This document shows positions 62,401-64,000 of a DNA stretch of 64,000 bases, in pieces; position 1 is the stretch's first letter, and each line of letters begins with the position of its first letter. A program made the translations under genes and the position numbers. Source of the DNA: Himantopus leucocephalus (lineage: Eukaryota > Chordata > Aves > Charadriiformes > Recurvirostridae); the NCBI GenBank assembly GCA_003993805.1, contig RSEF01000004.1, forward strand, positions 68,969,076 to 69,033,075. The letters are read 5' to 3'. The notes beneath the pieces are model-generated. The model worked only from the letters and a program-made list of their open reading frames with translations. It searched no databases and had not been told where the DNA came from.

Positions 62401-64000
62401 CTAATTGGGCTTTCCTTTGCTGAAGCCATTGACTCTTGTATTCTAGCATGTCTTTGATTTGTCTTTCTTCTTCATCATGTAATATGTTTTTCTCCAACAA
62501 CAGTGAAATGTTGCTGGCTTTTCTATTGTCATTTCACTGTTCGTTTCCTTAAAAACATTTGGACGTGTGTGACCTGGTTCTAGAGACTTGTCAATTCTTT
62601 ACATTTCAGTAAATAAGATTGACTTCTGAGTCTTTTGAAACTTCGGTTTACTCAACAGCTGCTAACATTTAGGCAAGGATGTAAGTGGAACATTTTACTT
62701 TAAAGGCTAAAACAATAGATCTTTTTCAGTGGAACTAAAGAGTTCCACTAAGAAACTAAAGAGTGGGAAATACTATCGTGAAAAGAAAATTAAATGCTTA
62801 AGAAAGACACGCGTATCAGCAAGGAAGAATAAATTAGCCAATAAGCTATGATGCTGATTAGTTGCATTTGTTCTAACTTGTTTTCATCTTCCGCAATAGA
62901 CTTCAAACCAAGAATTGAATAAGACAAAAAGCGAGATTTTGTCATCAGAACAAGAATCTGTTAAAGGTAAGCCCAGTACACAGTAACTGAGAGATTTACA
63001 TTTCCATATGAATTCGCATATTGTGAAAATTATCTCGGACAGTGCCTGTGATATATGTAATTATGAGGAAGAACATCAATTTTGCAAGAGTTTACTGGGC
63101 TGCTTTTTTCTCATGGAACTGTATCAGTTGAATAGATGTATCTTTGGCACACAACTGCAGCAGAGTTAATTTGTCTGTTGCAATATTTTTGATGTTTAGA
63201 TTTGTCTAGTACTTGCTTTTTCCGCTACTACCATTTACTAGCAATTGGAAATGATTTTCTGTCAAAAGACAAACACTGCTGGGTGGTATGAATGTTAATG
63301 TTAATCTAACTGTTGGTACCTCCTTTTCTCATGTTTTTCTGTTGCAAATGCTGGTTTTGTTCTTGGTCTTTTTTTGTAGACTAAAAGCAGTATTTGAGCA
63401 GATTCTGTGTTGCCACAAGAATGTGGCAAAATGCTAAGCAAAATGCTTACAATACAGCAAAATGCTGTATTGTATCTCCTTATGCCTAGAATAAATATTT
63501 TACAGTAGGTCATACATTTCTGGAAGTTGTTTTTCAGTTGGTTTGGGTTTGTGTGTGTGGGTTTTGCTTTTTTTTTTTAAAAGCTGTATCAATTCAGAAA
63601 TGTGTAAGTCCAATCCTATCTTGTGATAACTGCTGATACTTCAGTGGATGAGAGTACAAGTAACTGATGTTTTGTTTCAGTCAGACTAATTCACTTCCAT
63701 TGCTCATTTGTAGCTTTGAATAACAATTTGTAAAAAAATAAATAATAATAATCTGGGATTTTTGTATGCTCAGAATCTTTTACTATCTCTGTCTAGTTAA
63801 AACGTAGTTTTGTGGTTTTAGGTGAACAAGACGCGGCTACGGTTTTGCCTCATTTCCTCAGTGTCATGGAGAATACACCACCTTTAACAGTCAATACCCC
63901 AGAATCCTTTATTACATCCAGTATGAAAACAGAAGAATCAAGCTCATCTTTACCAGTAAATGAAACTCAAACACTAGATACAACATGTGTAGGAAACAAA
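26391..64000 (+). CDS. PCM1: PCM1, pericentriolar material 1 (spliced; 3' end beyond window)
   Basis: PCM1 is the scaffold of centriolar satellites, cytoplasmic granules that move along microtubules and deliver proteins to centrosomes and cilia; it also anchors centrosomal material during ciliogenesis. The product starts MATGGGPFEEGMNDQDLPSW, which is the conserved PCM1 N-terminus, and follows the vertebrate protein exon by exon. Joining 35 coding exons gives 5,850 coding bases, 1,950 open codons, with no frameshift. Coiled coils fall at about residues 206-262, 302-470, 536-575, 690-720, 771-814, 860-910 and 1010-1140, separated by acidic or Ser-rich disordered segments. The conserved C-terminal region is about 1410-1750. 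Human PCM1 is 2,024 residues; here the last part, including the LC3/GABARAP-binding motif region known near the human C-terminus, is outside the window. Residue numbers assume the upstream exon 10 acceptor and no exon 6a. Confidence 0.98.
27088..27333 (+). CDS. PCM1: PCM1 exon 3 (residues 33-114)
   Basis: 82 codons, phase 0 at both ends. Basic, Ser-rich, disordered N-terminal segment with a Lys/Arg cluster, ending in a short helix (EQAELERLKQRINFSDLDQ). The following 1,127-base intron holds nothing recognised. Confidence 0.97.
28461..28733 (+). CDS. PCM1: PCM1 exon 4 (residues 115-205)
   Basis: 91 codons, phase 0 at both ends, starting RSIGSDSQGRATAANNKRQ. Disordered, polar, with several Lys-Ser repeats. 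The acceptor is TTTATAG and the donor CAG|GTATTT. The 558-base intron that follows is plain. Confidence 0.97.
29292..29462 (+). CDS. PCM1: PCM1 exon 5, first coiled coil (residues 206-262)
   Basis: 57 codons, phase 0. Heptad-rich helix from IVSRLVQIRDY to LKFLQKML, the first strong coiled coil, in the N-terminal part known to mediate self-association of PCM1. Donor CTT|GTAAGT; a 174-base intron follows. Confidence 0.97.
29637..29753 (+). CDS. PCM1: PCM1 exon 6 (residues 263-301)
   Basis: 39 codons, phase 0, beginning ARENEEDDVRTVDSAVGSGS. Acidic, Ser/Thr-rich linker that separates two coiled coils. Its length is a multiple of three, so skipping would keep the frame. The 3,350-base intron that follows contains the candidate exon 6a. 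Confidence 0.96.
30993..31181 (+). CDS. candidate alternative exon 6a of PCM1
   Basis: 189 bases open for 63 codons, containing RPRIEDKLGNSASQEQVTD and SPKGKSDRAALNDREIW: varied, polar, similar in flavour to the neighbouring PCM1 linkers. It is bounded by AAAG|GAG on the left and AAG|GTACAC on the right, and is phase 0 at both ends like exons 6 and 7. A good branch-point match (TACTAAAC, 30972-30979) lies upstream. The better acceptor by pyrimidine content is TTTTAG at 31006; using it shifts the frame and hits TGA after seven codons. It is absent from the standard vertebrate protein as I know it, so it is either a cassette or poison exon or a chance open stretch. Confidence 0.45.
33104..33281 (+). 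CDS. PCM1: PCM1 exon 7, coiled coil (residues 302-361)
   Basis: 59 codons plus one base. Starts ARDPQQEAKEELENLKKQHD and continues as a Gln- and Leu-rich heptad helix (RMLQQQEQL, ALLALQHKAEQAI), almost identical to the mammalian protein. Donor TCTG|GTATGT. The 2,308-base intron that follows holds nothing recognised. Confidence 0.97.
35590..35699 (+). CDS. PCM1: PCM1 exon 8 (residues 361-397)
   Basis: Completes a Val codon and encodes a Ser/Thr linker followed by the helix LTSELNEELNDLIQRFHNQL. It ends in phase 0 with CAG|GTCAGT. The 415-base intron that follows is plain. Confidence 0.97.
36115..36331 (+). CDS. PCM1: PCM1 exon 9, coiled coil (residues 398-470)
   Basis: 72 codons plus one base. 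Ser-rich start (ESLSLTREISQSRNSS), then a basic coiled coil (LFNKMRMLQGKKQKMDKLLG) up to LRDQHLNNSS. Donor TCCT|GTAAGT. The 1,218-base intron that follows shows nothing recognised. Confidence 0.97.
37550..37748 (+). CDS. PCM1: PCM1 exon 10 (residues 470-536)
   Basis: Two bases plus 65 codons plus two bases, a Ser/Pro-rich disordered linker containing SGSPQRSIDQRSTTSAA and VVNGESNSL. Two in-frame acceptors exist, after 37549 (TCCTGTAG) and after 37564 (GCTTCAG), 15 bases apart. The second gives a protein of the same local length as the mammalian form. Donor CA|GTAAAA; a 286-base intron follows. Confidence 0.95.
38035..38211 (+). CDS. PCM1: PCM1 exon 11, coiled coil (residues 536-595)
   Basis: Begins with the last base of a Gln codon, then the helix KLNEVRKRLNELRELVHYYE, which is invariant or nearly so in vertebrates, followed by an acidic tail (EEEETEESESDSEHED). 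The donor ATTAG|GTTGTC is weak. Reading through would end after a few codons. The 730-base intron that follows is plain. Confidence 0.96.
38942..39099 (+). CDS. PCM1: PCM1 exon 12 (residues 595-648)
   Basis: Asn/Ser-rich linker (NPQGMSSW, INNRSAANIRTLKMSS) matching the mammalian segment. It starts in phase 2 and ends in phase 1 with CTAG|GTATGT. A 213-base intron follows. Confidence 0.96.
39313..39527 (+). CDS. PCM1: PCM1 exon 13 (residues 648-719)
   Basis: Strongly acidic stretch (QGEDDEVEEDRVSEDSISS) followed by the helix EFEQKINRLIAAKQKLRQLQ, a typical PCM1 alternation. It ends in phase 0 with CAG|GTATTT. The 1,663-base intron that follows contains a poly-T run interrupted by an N. Confidence 0.97.
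39672..39695 (+). repeat. poly-T tract ending in a single N
   Basis: 23 T followed by one N at 39695, inside PCM1 intron 13. The N marks an unresolved join at a homopolymer, so the T length is unreliable. Confidence 0.9.
41191..41345 (+). CDS. PCM1: PCM1 exon 14 (residues 720-771)
   Basis: Polar, Asn/Gln-rich linker starting DDDPEPQATISNASNIGDLF and ending NEKAR across the next junction. Acceptor CCTTTCAG, donor GCAAG|GTATGC. The intron to exon 15 is only 81 bases, near the minimum for vertebrate splicing. Confidence 0.97.
41427..41556 (+). CDS. PCM1: PCM1 exon 15, coiled coil (residues 771-814)
   Basis: Gln-rich heptad helix (REKFYEAKLQQQQRELKQLQ, then IEIQEKIQVLQKACPDLQ), one of the best conserved coiled coils of the family. 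Phase 0 end, donor CAA|GTAGGT. The 713-base intron that follows is plain. Confidence 0.97.
42270..42404 (+). CDS. PCM1: PCM1 exon 16 (residues 815-859)
   Basis: 45 codons, phase 0 at both ends. Ser/Thr/Pro linker beginning LSAGLGNCPANRQTSPATST. It is more divergent from mammals than the helices on either side, as expected for disordered sequence. The 1,365-base intron that follows holds nothing recognised. Confidence 0.96.
43770..43960 (+). CDS. PCM1: PCM1 exon 17, coiled coil (residues 860-923)
   Basis: Helix with very high Arg/Glu/Gln content (LWSEMRRHEILREELRQRRK, QLEALMAEHQRRRELAET), then a Ser-rich end (TPQQSRTEK). Donor AAAA|GTAAGA, phase 2. The 575-base intron that follows ends in a long pyrimidine tract. 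Confidence 0.97.
44536..44733 (+). CDS. PCM1: PCM1 exon 18 (residues 923-989)
   Basis: Contains the invariant TMATWGGSTQCALDEE block, followed by an acidic stretch (DGDEDGYLSDGVGQAEEEEE). Length is a multiple of three, so skipping would keep frame. Donor ACAG|GTTAGT. The 889-base intron that follows is plain. Confidence 0.97.
45623..45845 (+). CDS. PCM1: PCM1 exon 19, coiled coil (residues 989-1063)
   Basis: Starts RWKNCRPFSADGNYRPLSKA, then the helix ENLRWMSELSYVEEKEQWQE and SVSICQTLMQDQQ, nearly identical to mammals. It has one extra Gln in the RQQQN run compared with the human form. Phase 0 end; a 113-base intron with a C-run follows. Confidence 0.97.
45959..46104 (+). CDS. PCM1: PCM1 exon 20 (residues 1064-1112)
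   Basis: Helical, hydrophobic segment (TLSCLLQTLLTGPYSMMPNN) ending with LNQCYTQLTWQQNNVQR. Highly conserved in vertebrates. Donor AAAG|GTTTGT, phase 2. The 970-base intron that follows is plain. Confidence 0.97.
47075..47268 (+). CDS. PCM1: PCM1 exon 21 (residues 1112-1177)
   Basis: End of the coiled coil (LKQMLNDLMRQQEEQQ), then a Ser/Pro/Phe-rich segment (FCPFSFPPQPVNLFNVPGFT) matching mammals closely. Donor CCAG|GTAAGT. The 1,297-base intron that follows carries a CR1 tail. Confidence 0.97.
47797..47898 (+). mobile_element. CR1 LINE 3' tail, plus orientation
   Basis: About 100 bases of CR1 3' end in PCM1 intron 21, in the sense direction of the gene: 'aggtctagtggaaggtgtcc', 'ggttggaactagatga' and the ATTCTATGATTCTGTGATT tail. 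Confidence 0.93.
48566..48749 (+). CDS. PCM1: PCM1 exon 22 (residues 1177-1238)
   Basis: Begins GINYNPVFPSGFGDFAHNIS and contains a five-Gln run encoded mainly by CAG (about 48641-48655), where mammals have a shorter run. It ends with the conserved TEYMAFPKPFESSS block. Donor AAAG|GTATTT, phase 2. The 1,079-base intron that follows holds a CR1 copy and two sequence defects. Confidence 0.97.
49041..49520 (-). mobile_element. CR1 LINE, minus orientation, interrupted by an assembly gap
   Basis: Starts with the reverse complement of the CR1 tail and runs through 'catctagtccaaccccccct' and 'gtaacctgtgcccgtgcttc' to 49349. The sequence resumes at 49450 with the upstream block 'ggcccacttctcgagcctgt'. 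In the family those two blocks are several hundred bases apart, so the 100-N gap stands for more missing sequence than it shows. It lies in PCM1 intron 22, antisense to the gene. Confidence 0.92.
49350..49449. other. assembly gap, exactly 100 N
   Basis: Placeholder gap inside the CR1 copy of PCM1 intron 22. No PCM1 exon is missing, because exons 22 and 23 join in frame across it. Confidence 0.99.
49678..49705 (+). repeat. single N followed by T27
   Basis: One N at 49678 then 27 T in PCM1 intron 22. It is another unresolved homopolymer join, the mirror of the one at 39672-39695. Confidence 0.9.
49829..50184 (+). CDS. PCM1: PCM1 exon 23 (residues 1238-1357)
   Basis: The longest coding exon, 356 bases. 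Disordered, charged start (RSHRQPEEEMEKRSTWLNDS), then the very conserved SLESFSSMPDPVDPTTVTKT and ASAQASLASKDKTPKSK, ending in a Lys-rich basic tail. Acceptor TCTGACAG, donor ACTG|GTAGGT. The 538-base intron that follows is plain. Confidence 0.97.
50723..50881 (+). CDS. PCM1: PCM1 exon 24 (residues 1357-1410)
   Basis: Begins GYESGSASSVCEPCKGSKSR and ends KRNREQLEKIIKYSRSTEMS, matching the mammalian linker just before the C-terminal region. Donor TCAG|GTATTC, phase 1. The 2,057-base intron that follows holds nothing recognised. Confidence 0.97.
52939..53111 (+). CDS. PCM1: PCM1 exon 25, start of conserved C-terminal region (residues 1410-1467)
   Basis: Encodes SMFEALRDTIYSEVATLISQ-type sequence (here with LSMFEALRDTIYSE) followed by NESRPHFLIELFHELQLLNT. 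It is essentially unchanged in vertebrates and marks the PCM1 C-terminal domain. It ends in phase 0; an 84-base intron follows. Confidence 0.98.
53196..53324 (+). CDS. PCM1: PCM1 exon 26 (residues 1468-1510)
   Basis: 43 codons, phase 0 at both ends, from DIVTRHLSENSEKGK to WMASNSELTPSESLASTDD. Ser/Thr-rich continuation of the C-terminal region. Donor GAT|GTAAGT. The 575-base intron that follows is plain. Confidence 0.97.
53900..54020 (+). CDS. PCM1: PCM1 exon 27 (residues 1511-1551)
   Basis: Begins DAFGKHFSTEACQDCEQNDA, more divergent from mammals at its start, and ends with the conserved SSNFEPFATDDLG. Acceptor TTTTTTAG, donor CTTG|GTAAGA. A 308-base plain intron follows. Confidence 0.96.
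54329..54466 (+). CDS. PCM1: PCM1 exon 28 (residues 1551-1597)
   Basis: Begins with the conserved helix GNTVIHLDQALARMREYERM, then a linker (EAESTLDSEGCSSNF) that is shorter and unlike the acidic, Gly-rich mammalian equivalent. Donor GAAG|GTATGC. A 245-base intron follows. Confidence 0.96.
54712..54845 (+). CDS. PCM1: PCM1 exon 29 (residues 1597-1641)
   Basis: Short Ser/Pro linker, then the highly conserved PCPRIDTQQLDRQIKAIMKE and VIPFLK. Ends in phase 0. The 1,101-base intron that follows holds nothing recognised. Confidence 0.98.
55947..56081 (+). CDS. PCM1: PCM1 exon 30 (residues 1642-1686)
   Basis: 45 codons, phase 0 at both ends: EHMDEVCSSQLLTSVRRMVL through FVKFFHKQLGSILQ. Identical or nearly identical to mammals. 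Acceptor TGTTTAG, donor CAG|GTTAGT. The 547-base intron that follows is plain. Confidence 0.98.
56629..56826 (+). CDS. PCM1: PCM1 exon 31 (residues 1687-1752)
   Basis: 66 codons, phase 0: DSLAKFAGRKLKDCGEDLLV, then EVLFNELAFFKLMQDLDNNS. This closes the conserved C-terminal region. Donor GAG|GTTTGT. The 2,307-base intron that follows contains the antisense solo LTR. Confidence 0.98.
57165..57752 (-). mobile_element. ERVL-type avian solo LTR, minus orientation
   Basis: On the plus strand it opens TGTTGTGGTTTAATCC and closes near AATTAACTCTATCTGAGCT...TTTTGAC, the reverse complement of the widespread avian ERVL LTR. Read on the minus strand it shows a TATATAAA box (around 57476-57483) and, further on, a CTGTTAAACTGTC block where the family has its poly(A) signal. 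No internal retroviral sequence adjoins it, so it is a solo LTR of about 588 bases. Possible five-base target duplications GTAGT (57160-57164) and GTAGG (57753-57757) differ at one base. It is antisense to PCM1, within intron 31. Confidence 0.85.
59134..59193 (+). CDS. PCM1: PCM1 exon 32 (residues 1753-1772)
   Basis: A 60-base micro-like exon of exactly 20 codons, phase 0: AKKGLQVDVCSSAEDVDEDK. It replaces a similarly short but different segment in mammals (acidic end shared). Skipping would keep the frame. The 1,830-base intron that follows holds nothing recognised. Confidence 0.93.
61024..61162 (+). CDS. PCM1: PCM1 exon 33 (residues 1773-1819)
   Basis: Begins DKDETETVKPVQDSEMYDGN and ends with the acidic SDQEEDEESESGPVAIS, matching the mammalian tail. 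Donor ATAA|GTAAGT. The 719-base intron that follows is plain. Confidence 0.96.
61882..62030 (+). CDS. PCM1: PCM1 exon 34 (residues 1819-1868)
   Basis: Contains the conserved LSKAETQALTNYGSGEDENE and an acidic run through FEEGPVDVQTSLQ. Ends in phase 0 with CAG|GTACAC. The 869-base intron that follows contains an 8-base-pair perfect hairpin (62729-62748). Confidence 0.97.
62900..62966 (+). CDS. PCM1: PCM1 exon 35 (residues 1869-1891)
   Basis: 22 codons plus one base: TSNQELNKTKSEILSSEQES then VK. Polar and disordered, not alignable by eye with the human tail. Acceptor CCGCAATAG, donor AAAG|GTAAGC. It is called from frame continuity and splice sites. The 855-base intron that follows contains an 11-base-pair hairpin. 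Confidence 0.85.
63448..63474. repeat. perfect 11-bp inverted repeat, 5-base loop
   Basis: TACAATACAGC and GCTGTATTGTA flank AAAAT in PCM1 intron 35. The unit AAAATGCT recurs just upstream (63429 and 63441 region), suggesting local duplication followed by inversion. Too short for a pre-miRNA. Confidence 0.7.
63822..64000 (+). CDS. PCM1: PCM1 exon 36, partial (residues 1891-1950 and on)
   Basis: Acceptor GGTTTTAG at 63821 completes a Gly codon, then EQDAATVLPHFLSVMENTPP and a Ser/Thr-rich stretch, open to the last base of the window. The donor or stop is beyond the edge. Sequence is divergent from mammals, as disordered tails are, so the call rests on frame, acceptor and the long open stretch. 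Confidence 0.85.

Noticed and set aside
1..64000. CRISPR arrays, bacterial operons, integrated virus genomes, rRNA or tRNA genes
   Set aside because: None seen; the window is vertebrate nuclear DNA with one intron-rich gene and retroelement remnants.

Overview
The window is a piece of a bird nuclear genome. CR1 LINE fragments of the avian type recur on both strands, an ERVL-type avian solo LTR sits in one intron, and the single recognisable gene is a close relative of vertebrate PCM1 with avian-like protein sequence. It is a draft assembly: there is one 1000-N gap, one 100-N gap and four isolated single N characters. At two of these single Ns the two sides repeat each other.

Positions 1 to about 21,840 look intergenic. 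They hold an old CR1-like LINE (about 11,280-11,930), CR1 copies at 6,140-7,160, 9,751-9,872 and 17,495-18,006, and a CR1 remnant beside the 1000-N gap (14,287-15,286). One orphan minus-strand open exon with splice sites (2,079-2,260) could not be identified.

A CpG island (about 21,935-23,110) carries a readable promoter: two ZNF143-type motifs facing each other, a GC box, a perfect NRF1 palindrome, an RFX-type X-box and a YY1 motif. This fits a broadly expressed gene with a link to centrosomes and cilia.

From 26,368 to the right edge runs PCM1 (pericentriolar material 1), the centriolar satellite scaffold, on the plus strand. I resolved 35 coding exons (numbered 2-36). All introns are GT-AG, and the joined frame stays open for exactly 1,950 codons up to the last base. 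The stop codon and the extreme C-terminus lie beyond the window. The protein is a chain of coiled coils separated by acidic, serine-rich disordered stretches, followed by the conserved PCM1 C-terminal region (about residues 1410-1750).

The most interesting non-routine signals are a 63-codon, phase-0 candidate cassette exon in intron 6 whose alternative acceptor would make it a poison exon, a pair of acceptors 15 bases apart at exon 10, the X-box and the facing ZNF143 pair in the promoter, and the unidentified minus-strand exon. I found no clearly novel multi-gene system.
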